This document shows positions 18,401 through 27,684 of a stretch of DNA of 64,000 bases, piece by piece (position 1 is the first letter of the stretch; each line of letters starts with the position of its first letter). This stretch comes from Clostridiales bacterium (GTDB lineage: Bacteria > Bacillota > Clostridia > Saccharofermentanales > Saccharofermentanaceae). A program made the translations under genes and the position numbers. The DNA lies in contig JAGCGK010000042.1 of assembly GCA_017649645.1 (NCBI GenBank), positions 31,043-95,042 on the forward strand. The letters are read 5' to 3'. A model generated the notes under the pieces. That model was not told the origin of the DNA. It did no database searches and was given only the letters and a program-made list of their open reading frames with translations.

Positions 18401-18904
18401 ATGAATTATGCCGAGTTTAAAAGAAGACTAGAAAACCTTTATATCGATCTCAGATGTTCAAATGTTGAACTCATTTCATTGTTGTTCAGATATAATACGA
18501 CAGTCAGAGAGAGGGAGGCTATAATCCGTCAGCTCTATGATTATCAGTATCTTAACGCCAGAACCGGCAATCTGGAAAGCTTAGGCAGAAGTGCTGACAG
18601 ACATTCACCTGAAGCAGAGATCAGGCGTCTGGAGAAGTATATTACGGGTTTTGACGAATTCGTAAGGAAACAGGAAGTTGAGATCGATACTATGATCGAG
18701 AACAATAAGATCGCAAATAAGATCTTAAATCTTATCCTGTCTATGGATACTGATTTCAGTAATATCCTTTATGCGAAATACGTAAAGAAGATGCCTGATA
18801 AGGACATCATCTACATGCTTTACATTTCCAGATCCACTTACTATAGAAGACTCGGAAAAGCCAGAACGATACTTCTGAACATGTATAATAGCGATGAAGC
18901 TTGA
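18401..18904 (+). CDS. Putative sigma-region-4/ArpU-like DNA-binding protein, divergent from lexA
   Basis: A 167-residue protein of no certain family. The middle (about 60-115) is charged and helical, compatible with a coiled coil. The C-terminal 50 residues (SNILYAKYVKKMPDKDIIYM...SRSTYYRRLGKAR) look like a sigma70 region 4 helix-turn-helix, as in phage late regulators of the ArpU/RinA/DUF1492 type. The ATG at 18401 is chosen because AAGGAGG (18386-18392) is eight bases upstream; the ATG at 18395 is too close. The shared SOS box suggests damage-induced expression. It could be a domesticated phage regulator, but no other phage genes are near. Confidence 0.6.
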   Translation: MNYAEFKRRLENLYIDLRCSNVELISLLFRYNTTVREREAIIRQLYDYQYLNARTGNLESLGRSADRHSPEAEIRRLEKYITGFDEFVRKQEVEIDTMIENNKIANKILNLILSMDTDFSNILYAKYVKKMPDKDIIYMLYISRSTYYRRLGKARTILLNMYNSDEA

Positions 18905-19014
18905 AATAATGCGTCTTTAGGTACTTTTCGCACATAAATGTTCCGCTTTTTTGATTGACTAAACTTCATTTCAAAAGGAAAATACTTAGGCAAAGTTTAA
19001 AATTGAGGTGAAGT

Positions 19015-21537
19015 ATGAAAATCTGTTTTTCTACACTCGCTTGTCCTGACTTTACATGGCAGGAAATATATTCTATGGCAAAGGATTTCGGCTTGGACGG
19101 AATCGAGCTAAGAGGTCTGGGAAATGACATCATTTCTTATAAGGCTTTGCCATTTAGAGACAGCGAGATCGATAACACCGTTGCTAAGCTGAAGTCTCTT
19201 AATCTTGAGATTCCATGTCTTTCATCCGGTGCAGTATTAAGCAGTGATATTGATATTGAAGATGTTATCAATGAAGTGACATCCTATTCAAAGCTTGCGA
19301 AAAAGCTTAATTCCAGCTACATAAGGATCCTGGGCGACAGAAATCCTGCTCCTGAGGGAGAAGTTGATGACGACAAGGTCTATGATGCTTTGATGAAGCT
19401 TGTTCCGATCGCTGAGGAATATAATGTAACTTTACTTGTAGAGACAAATGGTGTTTACGCAGATACTAAGCGTTTGAGAGCTTTGCTCGACAGAGTAGGA
19501 AGCAGAAAGATCGCTGCTCTTTGGGATCTTCATCATCCGTATCGTTTCAATAATGAAGCACCTGAGACAACTGTCGAGAATCTCGGTGAGTACATCAAAT
19601 ATACTCACGTAAAGGATAGTACAGTCGTTGACGGTAAAGTAGTCTACAAGCTGATGGGCAACGGTGATATGCCGCTTGAAGCAATGTTTGCAGCTCTTCA
19701 GTCGATCAATTATATCGGTTATGTCAGCTTTGAGTGGGTCTACAGATGGTCTCACGATCTCTGTGATGCCGGAATCGCTGTTCCTAACTTCGCTTCTTAT
19801 ATGGCTCCATATAAGACACATCATAAGCATTCCTTGCAGAGAAACAACAGAGATACCGGTTACTATGTATGGCCTAAGGAGCGTCTCATCAATTACACAT
19901 TCCCTGACATCCTTGACAGAATGTGCGAAGAGTTCCCTAATCAGTATGCTTTCCGTTATACAGAGCTCGATTATACAAGAACATATCCTGAGTTCCGTGA
20001 TGATGTAGATAACTTCGCCAGAAGCCTTATCGCAATGGGCGTTAAGAAGGGTGATCACGTTGCTATCTGGGCTACAAACGTTCCTCAGTGGTACATCACA
20101 TTCTGGGCTACAACAAAGATCGGTGCCGTTCTTGTAACTGTTAATACTGCTTATAAGATCCACGAAGCTGAGTATCTTTTGAAGCAGTCTGATACGCATA
20201 CTCTCGTAATGATCGACGGTTTTAAGGATTCTGACTACATCTCCATCATGAATGAGATCTGTCCTGAACTTAAGACAAGTGAACCCGGCCGTCTCGTATC
20301 TAAGAGACTTCCATATCTTAAGAATATCGTTACTTGCGGTTCTAAGGTTGACGGATGTTATACATGGCAGGAAGCAAATGATCTTGCTAAGAATGTCTCT
20401 TATACTGAAGTAGAGGCATTGAGAAGAACTATCGATAAGGATGACGTCTGCAACATGCAGTACACATCCGGAACAACAGGATTCCCTAAGGGCGTTATGC
20501 TCACTCACTATAATGTAGTTAATAACGGTAAAGCTATCGGAGACTGTATGGATCTTTCCACGGCAGACCGTATGATGATCCAGGTTCCTATGTTCCATTG
20601 CTTCGGTATGGTCCTTGCAATGACCGCATCAATGACACACGGTGTTACGATGTCTCCTATTACTGCTTTCTCTCCTCGAAAAGGATTGGATTGCATCAAC
20701 AGAGAGAAGATTACATGTTTCCATGGCGTTCCTACGATGTTTATCGCTATGCTCGGTCACGAGAACTTCCCTAAGACTGATTTCTCATACATGAGAACAG
20801 GTATCATGGCAGGTTCCCCATGTCCTATTAAGACAATGGAAGAAGTTATCGAGAAGATGCATATGTCTGAGATCTGTATCACTTATGGTCAGACAGAGGC
20901 TTCTCCTGCAACAACAATGTCTAAGACAACAGATTCCATTGACAAGCGTGTCAATACAGTTGGTCAGGCAATCTTCGGTGTTGAGTGTAAGATCGTTGAT
21001 CCGGAGACAAACCAGGATCTTCCTGATGATGTAGACGGTGAGTTCGTTGCACGTGGCTACAACATCATGAAGGGTTACTACAAGATGCCTGAAGCTACAG
21101 CAGCAGCTATCGACAGCGAAGGATGGCTCCATACAGGTGACCTCGCCAGAAGAACTCCAGACGGATACTATAAGATCACAGGCCGTATCAAGGATATGAT
21201 CATCCGAGGCGGTGAGAATATCTATCCTAAGGAGATCGAGGACTTTATCTATACTCATCCTAAGGTTTCCGATGTTCAGGTTATCGGTGTTCCTGATAAG
21301 GATTACGGTGAAGAGATCCTTGCAGCTATCATCCTTAAGCCGGGTGAAGAGTCCTCTGAGGAAGAGATCAAGGAATATGTTCTTACTCATATGGCTAAGC
21401 ACAAGGTTCCTCGTTATGTAGACTTTGTTAATGAGTTCCCGATGAATGCTGCAGGTAAGATCCTTAAGTATAAGATGAGGGAACAGGCCGTAGAGAGACA
21501 TAATCTCGTTAATGCAAGCAAGATCGTAACAGCTTAA
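19015..21537 (+). CDS. Fusion: TIM-barrel sugar phosphate isomerase/epimerase + AMP-binding acyl-CoA synthetase
   Basis: An 840-residue two-domain protein in one uninterrupted frame. Residues 1 to about 275 form a xylose-isomerase-like (AP endonuclease 2) TIM barrel with all four expected metal ligands: E143 (LLVETNG), D171 (LWDLHHP), H198 (THVKDS) and E240 (SFEWV). From about 290 it is an ANL adenylating enzyme close to medium/long-chain fatty acyl-CoA synthetases, with YTSGTTGFPKG at 483-493, YGQTEASP, LHTGDLA and a C-terminal GKILKYKMRE lysine motif. The ligase should activate a carboxylic acid to its CoA thioester; the barrel's substrate is unknown. GAGGTG precedes the ATG. A terminator follows, so it is probably monocistronic. 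Confidence 0.88.
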   Translation: MKICFSTLACPDFTWQEIYSMAKDFGLDGIELRGLGNDIISYKALPFRDSEIDNTVAKLKSLNLEIPCLSSGAVLSSDIDIEDVINEVTSYSKLAKKLNSSYIRILGDRNPAPEGEVDDDKVYDALMKLVPIAEEYNVTLLVETNGVYADTKRLRALLDRVGSRKIAALWDLHHPYRFNNEAPETTVENLGEYIKYTHVKDSTVVDGKVVYKLMGNGDMPLEAMFAALQSINYIGYVSFEWVYRWSHDLCDAGIAVPNFASYMAPYKTHHKHSLQRNNRDTGYYVWPKERLINYTFPDILDRMCEEFPNQYAFRYTELDYTRTYPEFRDDVDNFARSLIAMGVKKGDHVAIWATNVPQWYITFWATTKIGAVLVTVNTAYKIHEAEYLLKQSDTHTLVMIDGFKDSDYISIMNEICPELKTSEPGRLVSKRLPYLKNIVTCGSKVDGCYTWQEANDLAKNVSYTEVEALRRTIDKDDVCNMQYTSGTTGFPKGVMLTHYNVVNNGKAIGDCMDLSTADRMMIQVPMFHCFGMVLAMTASMTHGVTMSPITAFSPRKGLDCINREKITCFHGVPTMFIAMLGHENFPKTDFSYMRTGIMAGSPCPIKTMEEVIEKMHMSEICITYGQTEASPATTMSKTTDSIDKRVNTVGQAIFGVECKIVDPETNQDLPDDVDGEFVARGYNIMKGYYKMPEATAAAIDSEGWLHTGDLARRTPDGYYKITGRIKDMIIRGGENIYPKEIEDFIYTHPKVSDVQVIGVPDKDYGEEILAAIILKPGEESSEEEIKEYVLTHMAKHKVPRYVDFVNEFPMNAAGKILKYKMREQAVERHNLVNASKIVTA

Positions 21538-21594
21538 TTTTCATATGAAAGTGAAATTGAGACTAAAAAGCCTTGTTTGATACACAAATCCGGT

Positions 21595-21600
21595 TATAAT
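21595..21600 (+). promoter_or_regulatory. -10 element upstream of the 21612 hairpin
   Basis: TATAAT with a possible TTGTTT 16 bases upstream. A transcript from here would enter the hairpin at 21612-21645 almost at once, before the gene at 21674. Confidence 0.4.
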
Positions 21601-21611
21601 CTAAACTACCA

Positions 21612-21645
21612 AAAGGTATCGGAATTGCTTCCGGTACCTTTTTTA
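21612..21645 (+). terminator. Intrinsic terminator
   Basis: Arms AAAGGTATCGGAA and TTCCGGTACCTTT with loop TTGC, followed by a T tract. It ends the 19-21.5 kb gene and may also attenuate the downstream DUF3846 gene. Confidence 0.85.
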
Positions 21646-21673
21646 TTGCTAATTTTCAGGAGGTGACCAGATT

Positions 21674-22267
21674 TTGAAGTATTCAGTTTTCTATTCGGAA
21701 TTGACCAGAGGCCTGTCTTTAAAGACTCAATCCGGGATCTTTGATAAATCATCGATCAAGAGATCATTCGAGGCGGAATGTTTTCGAGATGCAATAGATA
21801 ATGCATCAGAGATATGGGATGAGATCAAAATGACAGGGAGGATACCGGTATTACTTGTTGATCAGTTGGAGGAACCGTATTTCACATCCATAAGGAGTAA
21901 TCTTCACGAATACCGGAGGATCGTAAAAGGTAATATCGAGATGATTACTTGTCCGGATCTTAAGGGAATAGACATCATCTGTAATGAGGAAGGTAAGATA
22001 ATGAGCCTGCCGCTTAACAGAAGCCTTACGGATAATCACGAAGTCTATGATATTGTTGCAGGAACTATGATCCTTGCAGGTAATGATCATGAAGGTGAGA
22101 CCATAGGACTTACTGAAGATCAGTTAGTAGAAGGATATAATTACTTTAAGCTTCCTCAGATATTTGTCCTAAGTGATGAAGAAGGGGAGGTGGAAGTGTT
22201 GGATTGTTCGATCGAGATGGCCAGGATCATGAAACTTAACCTCATTCCGAATGTTTCAATGAAATAA
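21674..22267 (+). CDS. DUF3846 domain protein
   Basis: A 197-residue soluble protein without recognised catalytic motifs. The C-terminal half matches the DUF3846 pattern: PLNRSL, then YDIVAGTMILAGND and GLTEDQLVEGYNYFKLP. The N-terminal 90 residues are less familiar. DUF3846 proteins occur in Clostridia and on some mobile elements; their function is unknown. The start is TTG at 21674 with AGGAGGTG (21659-21666) seven bases upstream and no competing ATG. It lies directly behind a promoter and terminator hairpin and may be co-transcribed with the small membrane protein that follows. Confidence 0.6.
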   Translation: MKYSVFYSELTRGLSLKTQSGIFDKSSIKRSFEAECFRDAIDNASEIWDEIKMTGRIPVLLVDQLEEPYFTSIRSNLHEYRRIVKGNIEMITCPDLKGIDIICNEEGKIMSLPLNRSLTDNHEVYDIVAGTMILAGNDHEGETIGLTEDQLVEGYNYFKLPQIFVLSDEEGEVEVLDCSIEMARIMKLNLIPNVSMK

Positions 22268-22310
22268 AAGTATGTTATTATAATTAAAGTTTAAAAATGG
22301 TAGGTATGAA

Positions 22311-22796
22311 ATGGCTTCTGATAATTCGAAGAACATGAATAGAATAAGAGAGATGGAAGATGAATCTTTTGGAACAAAGATAGCTTCCATATTCGGTTGT
22401 ATTCACAGAACGAATGTAAGAACTATCGTTAATATCCCTACCAAAGTAAAGAGTTTTGTTTTACGTAAGATAAACGATTATAAGAACAAACCAAAAAGAA
22501 CTGAGATCAATAAAGTATATGTGCTTGTCGGATATACGACAAAACAGAATGTAGATAACAGATATAATGATGAACACTTCCTGATCTCCATCAGAAGGAT
22601 ACTATTGTTGCTTATCTTCATTCTTCTCTTGTTCATTACTGTTAAGTGGCTTACACCGCAACTTAAGTTCGACCAGATGAAGCAGATATTCGGTATCCAA
22701 AGTGCCGATGATATGACATCTAATGATCCGTTTGCGGAAGAGACGACCGAAACTGATGAGTCAGGTGATCTTTTGACTCTGGAGAATGACGCATAG
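22311..22796 (+). CDS. Hypothetical single-pass membrane protein
   Basis: A 161-residue protein that I do not recognise. The N-terminal 95 residues are basic and polar, one strongly hydrophobic segment covers about 97-112 (LLLLIFILLLFITV), and the last 45 residues are acidic and Thr/Glu-rich. The positive-inside rule suggests a cytoplasmic N-terminus and an external acidic tail. A GGTAGGT-type ribosome site precedes the ATG, and TATAAT near 22280 could drive it separately. It sits between the DUF3846 gene and gdhA with no informative partner. Confidence 0.55.
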   Translation: MASDNSKNMNRIREMEDESFGTKIASIFGCIHRTNVRTIVNIPTKVKSFVLRKINDYKNKPKRTEINKVYVLVGYTTKQNVDNRYNDEHFLISIRRILLLLIFILLLFITVKWLTPQLKFDQMKQIFGIQSADDMTSNDPFAEETTETDESGDLLTLENDA

Positions 22797-22943
22797 CCTG
22801 TTTTACACTTTCATTTTTGTGTCAAAAACCGCCATTTTTATTTTGTTTTTTGCATAATTTTGCATTATGGCTTTCATACTGTTGCAAAATGGACAATTAA
22901 GTTATAAGATTTTTTTCGTGATATTTTATTTAACAGTTTTATG

Positions 22944-22961
22944 TATATCTTCAAAGATATA
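22944..22961. promoter_or_regulatory. Perfect palindrome in the gdhA leader
   Basis: TATATCTT-CA-AAGATATA, 8-bp arms with a 2-base centre, about 25 bases before the gdhA start codon. It could be an operator or a small leader hairpin. A second dyad CATAAT-N5-ATTATG is at 22853-22869. Confidence 0.4.
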
Positions 22962-22970
22962 ACGTAATAA

Positions 22971-24338
<1,368 letters not shown>

Positions 24339-24361
24339 TACTATCTGAATTAACAAACACT

Positions 24362-24393
24362 AAGGAGTTACCTTTATGGTAGCTCCTTTTTTA
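24362..24393 (+). terminator. gdhA terminator
   Basis: AAGGAGTTACC/GGTAGCTCCTT stem around TTTAT, followed by TTTT. Confidence 0.88.
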
Positions 24394-24408
24394 TTGCTCG
24401 AAAACATG

Positions 24409-24440
24409 AACATCGAAGATCAGATCTTCGGTGTTTTTTA
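24409..24440 (+). terminator. Second hairpin, terminator or attenuator before the surface protein gene
   Basis: ACATCGAAGAT/ATCTTCGGTGT stem with loop CAG, then TTTTTATTTT. It ends about 24 bases before the start codon at 24464, leaving no room for a promoter after it. Confidence 0.75.
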
Positions 24441-24463
24441 TTTTAGAAAGGTGGGATTAAATC

Positions 24464-26857
24464 ATGCGCAATCTAAACAAAAGAATTGTAGTTTCTCTTT
24501 TTGTGATCTTAACTTTATGTTTCTATCAGATCCAATCCGTTATTGCTGTAACTGAACTCGATACCATCACTTTTACAGCATATCATCTTGGCGGATCGGA
24601 AGATGCTCTTAACTATGGTGGCGGATCAGAGTGGGGAAGAAGTGCAGCTACTTTATTCGGCGGAAAAAATGTTGTGGCAACAGATCATACGGTTATCAGG
24701 TTCTCCGTAAATCAGGAATGTCAGCCGTTTTACTGTATAGAACTTGGCGGACATCTGGATCCGGTTAACGGCAGCGAGTATTCCAAGAATGATTCGTCAT
24801 TCTTTGATAATGTCGATAATTCGGTAATATCCGGTTTTCAGATCGGTGATGAACTCGGAAAGATCATGTATTTCGGCTTTCATGATGAGTTTAATTATTC
24901 CGGTGACAACATGTGGAACGTGGATTATGCCGAGAATAAAGATAATATATCAGAATATATTGCAACACAGACTCTTATCTGGGAAACGATCTATGGCTAT
25001 CGTGACGCGGATTTTGATTATGTATCTCATGACGGTTATGACGAGCCATTGGATTTTATAGATGGTGTTCCGGATCATGAAAACATAATGTTTTACTATA
25101 ATAAGATCGTGAGCAATATCAAATATCAGAATTCAATTCCGTCTTTCATGTTTTCGAGCAGGGAAGAAGCATTGAATAATCCTTATGAATTGCCTTTTGA
25201 CTATACACAGGGACTTTTCACATCTACTTATTCAGACAGTAACGGCAAAGTTCAGGATTTTAACTATTATGTTGACGGCAGAACAATGTATTTTGCGAAG
25301 TACGGACCTGATTCATTATGTATTTCTATTCCAAGGAATACTTCAGCAACCAAGACTGATCCGACTCTTCTAATCATAGATCCGTATAGTGCAGGTTATC
25401 AGGCTTCTAATGTAACCGTATGGAGCTGCGCAACAAAACAAAACGGAATAACATGGGGAAAATATAAAGCAATTCCGAACTTTGGATACGCTGCATTTTA
25501 TCCGGGTACATACAAAAAACCGGATAAGGGCTCGATCTCTATAACAAAGACAGGAGAGGCCTTTACAGGTATTAACAAGACAATATCCGGTAAATACGAA
25601 CTTAATATTCCGACATATTCAAAATACACACTTCAGGATGTTGAATTTACTATTAAAGCATATGAAGATATCTATTATGACTATGAGATCTTGTATACAA
25701 AGGGAACAATAATCGAAACCAAGAAAACAAATGAAGAAGGTAAGGTTACTTTTGATAATCTCGGTTATGGAAAATATGAGATCACAGAAACATCAGTAAG
25801 CGGAAACGACTATATAGAGGGCGCTGAGCCGATCATAATAGAGATAAATTATAATACTTCCAATAATACTATTGACAAAATATCAAAAGAAGTTGATAAT
25901 TTGTACCAGAAGGTGAATGTAGGCGGAAAGAAGACCTTTGAGGCTACTGATCCTTCGTTTGATCTTGATATGAACGCCGAAATGAGTCAGGTTCTTATCG
26001 GTCTTTTCTCAGGAGAAGATATCTATGGTAAGAATGATGCAGTTCTTAAGAAAGATTCTCTTATAGCTCTGGCAGTACCTGATCCTGACGGTTCATTTGA
26101 ATTTAATGTTGATCTTCCGAGCGGTGAATACTACGTTAAAGAATTGGAAGGAAGTTCTAACTTTATTCTTGATGATTCAATCCATGTAGTAAGTGCTTCA
26201 TGTGATGAGAAAAAAGAGGTAACTAAGTATAATTCTGATGATGTACAAAATAAGACCGGAAATATAAACGGCATTAAGAGAAATCAAGATGGTGAACCTC
26301 TGGAAGGCGCTACAATAGGGCTTTTCAAGGATCCTGAGTGTACTGATATGATAATGGAAACAATAACATTATCTGATGGTATATTCCTGTTTAAGGATCT
26401 TGTTATAAGTACTTATTATATTAAGGAAACTGCTGCTCCTGAAGGATATCTTATAAGTGATGAGATCTATGCGATCGAGCCGAAGATCATTGAAGATGAT
26501 GAATATATGATAATTATTATCAATGATCTCATCCCAAGTCCGACTCCGAGTCCTACAAATACTCCAACAGCAACACCAACAGTAACTAATACTCCGACAC
26601 CAACTCAGATTCCTCCAAAAGAAGAAACTCCTAAATTGGTTACAACAGTCACTCATGATAGTCCAAAACCAAATGAAGATACATCAACTCCGACTCCAAG
26701 TCCGACTGAAACTCCGACAAGATTAATAACAACAACCGGAGAAAGTAAATCAATAACAACGACAATCGGATTATCGATTTTGTATTCGTTGATCTTAACA
26801 GCTGGAATTGTCTTAACATATAAGAAACTACTGGTTATCTTTTTGAAAAGAAGATGA
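24464..26857 (+). CDS. Thioester-domain / Cna-B repeat surface protein (pilin- or adhesin-like)
   Basis: A 797-residue exported surface protein. The signal peptide is about residues 1-28. An N-terminal thioester domain has the paired residues C91 (YCIELGG) and Q169 (ATQTLIWE) expected to form an internal thioester for covalent host or substrate attachment. Three Cna-B/SpaA-like beta domains follow (about 360-470, 480-590, 600-690; for example GKVTFDNLGYGKYEITE and IKETAAPEGY). Then come a Pro/Thr-rich stalk (about 695-765), a C-terminal membrane helix and a KRR tail. No LPXTG-type sorting signal is visible, so anchoring is probably by the helix. It is preceded by two hairpins and followed by a terminator. 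Confidence 0.82.
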   Translation: MRNLNKRIVVSLFVILTLCFYQIQSVIAVTELDTITFTAYHLGGSEDALNYGGGSEWGRSAATLFGGKNVVATDHTVIRFSVNQECQPFYCIELGGHLDPVNGSEYSKNDSSFFDNVDNSVISGFQIGDELGKIMYFGFHDEFNYSGDNMWNVDYAENKDNISEYIATQTLIWETIYGYRDADFDYVSHDGYDEPLDFIDGVPDHENIMFYYNKIVSNIKYQNSIPSFMFSSREEALNNPYELPFDYTQGLFTSTYSDSNGKVQDFNYYVDGRTMYFAKYGPDSLCISIPRNTSATKTDPTLLIIDPYSAGYQASNVTVWSCATKQNGITWGKYKAIPNFGYAAFYPGTYKKPDKGSISITKTGEAFTGINKTISGKYELNIPTYSKYTLQDVEFTIKAYEDIYYDYEILYTKGTIIETKKTNEEGKVTFDNLGYGKYEITETSVSGNDYIEGAEPIIIEINYNTSNNTIDKISKEVDNLYQKVNVGGKKTFEATDPSFDLDMNAEMSQVLIGLFSGEDIYGKNDAVLKKDSLIALAVPDPDGSFEFNVDLPSGEYYVKELEGSSNFILDDSIHVVSASCDEKKEVTKYNSDDVQNKTGNINGIKRNQDGEPLEGATIGLFKDPECTDMIMETITLSDGIFLFKDLVISTYYIKETAAPEGYLISDEIYAIEPKIIEDDEYMIIIINDLIPSPTPSPTNTPTATPTVTNTPTPTQIPPKEETPKLVTTVTHDSPKPNEDTSTPTPSPTETPTRLITTTGESKSITTTIGLSILYSLILTAGIVLTYKKLLVIFLKRR

Positions 26858-26866
26858 TAGAAGAAG

Positions 26867-26897
26867 GCGGGCATCATTTTTGATGTCCGCTTTTATT
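26867..26897 (+). terminator. Terminator of the surface protein gene
   Basis: Perfect arms GCGGGCATCA and TGATGTCCGC with loop TTTT, except one G-U pair, followed by TTTTATTT. Confidence 0.88.
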
Positions 26898-26972
26898 TCT
26901 ATTTATATCCTGATTCTTATATATTCTTATTCGGTATAATTCCAATTTTACCGAATTGAGAAGGGATAGTTT

Positions 26973-27098
26973 ATGATAATACGTATAATGAATAATCCCG
27001 GGATCGATAATCAGATTGCATTTTCTGCAAATATGCTGATAGTAGACGTTTTCAGAGATCTATCCAATGATTTCTATCTTGATCAAATCTGTATATGA
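26973..27098 (+). CDS. Possible 41-residue micro-ORF or gene remnant
   Basis: ATG at 26973 is preceded by GAGAAGGGATAG and a TATAAT about 33 bases upstream, so expression signals are plausible. The product starts MIIRIMNNPGIDNQ and ends ...FYLDQICI. It matches nothing I know, has no signal peptide or clear membrane segment, and may be the surviving 5' end of a decayed gene, since the sequence after the stop is AT-rich and featureless. Confidence 0.3.
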   Translation: MIIRIMNNPGIDNQIAFSANMLIVDVFRDLSNDFYLDQICI

Positions 27099-27343
27099 CC
27101 ATGGATTATATAATCAACAAATTTATTTTTTGTATTCGGCTAAAAAATTATACAATAATTATATTGGTTACTTTTTCTTTTGATCATTCTTTAAAGCTCA
27201 ATTTTTTCTGTATCTGTAAATTCAATTTCTGTCAAATATAGAACTATACTTTGAACTTTTATTCATCATGATTATGATCATTTATTTTTTTGCATTTGAC
27301 TGTTTTCTTCCTCTCTCCTTTTTTGGGGTCCCACCTCTACACC

Positions 27344-27355
27344 GAACAGTTGTTC
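27344..27355. promoter_or_regulatory. LexA-like operator upstream of the DUF896 gene
   Basis: GAACAGTTGTTC, a perfect GAAC-N4-GTTC dyad, shares the form GAACA-N2-TGTT with the lexA operator at 18361. It lies about 45 bases upstream of the TATAAT (27400-27405) before the DUF896 start. Confidence 0.65.
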
Positions 27356-27432
27356 TTTTTTCGTTCTTTTTATATTTATTCTATTTAATATGATTATGGT
27401 ATAATCCTCAAAGTAATCAGGAGATGAAAACT

Positions 27433-27636
27433 ATGGAATTTGATCAGCTTATTAAAAGAATTAACGAACTTAGCAGAAAATCTAAGACAGAAGGTTTGAC
27501 AGACGCTGAAAAAGCAGAACAAACCGAGCTTCGTAACGAGTACAGGGCTCTGGTCGTTGGTAATCTATCATCACAACTTAACACGATGAAGATCAAGTAT
27601 CCTGACGGCTCGATCAAAGACGTTAAGAAGAGATAA
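27433..27636 (+). CDS. DUF896 / UPF0291 family protein (YnzC-like)
   Basis: A 67-residue cytoplasmic helical protein. The family pattern is clear: ARINEL-type start (LIKRINELSRKSK), GLTDAEKAEQTELRNEYRA and a basic C-terminus. The Bacillus homologue YnzC is encoded in the SOS-induced yneA-yneB-ynzC operon. Its biochemical role is not established. The ATG at 27433 is preferred over 27424 because AGGAG (27419-27423) touches the earlier ATG and is nine bases from the later one. A LexA-like box upstream fits damage control. Confidence 0.85.
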   Translation: MEFDQLIKRINELSRKSKTEGLTDAEKAEQTELRNEYRALVVGNLSSQLNTMKIKYPDGSIKDVKKR

Positions 27637-27664
27637 AAAAAGCGGTTCAGACGAACCGCTTTTG
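27637..27664. terminator. Bidirectional terminator between DUF896 and metY
   Basis: AAAAGCGGTTC-AGAC-GAACCGCTTTT, flanked by A and T runs, between convergent genes. Confidence 0.88.
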
Positions 27665-27684
27665 TGTATCAGTAAAATTCGTTA

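Larger units (their letters stand above)
26935..27432 (+). other. AT-rich intergenic region with a possible micro-ORF and SOS box
   Basis: About 500 bases without a recognised gene. A TATAAT at 26935-26940 precedes the micro-ORF at 26973. The stretch 27099-27340 is AT-rich, with no frame or hairpin I can support. A LexA-like box lies at 27344-27355 and a TATAAT at 27400-27405 before the DUF896 gene. Confidence 0.6.

Noticed and set aside
19432-20598. A long open frame antisense to the isomerase/ligase fusion gene.
   Set aside because: It is the mirror of a strongly coding region with biased codon use, has no family resemblance or ribosome site, and is a shadow.
27099-27340. A CRISPR-like or mobile-element remnant in the AT-rich intergenic stretch.
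   Set aside because: No regular repeats, terminal inverted repeats or transposase fragments can be seen.
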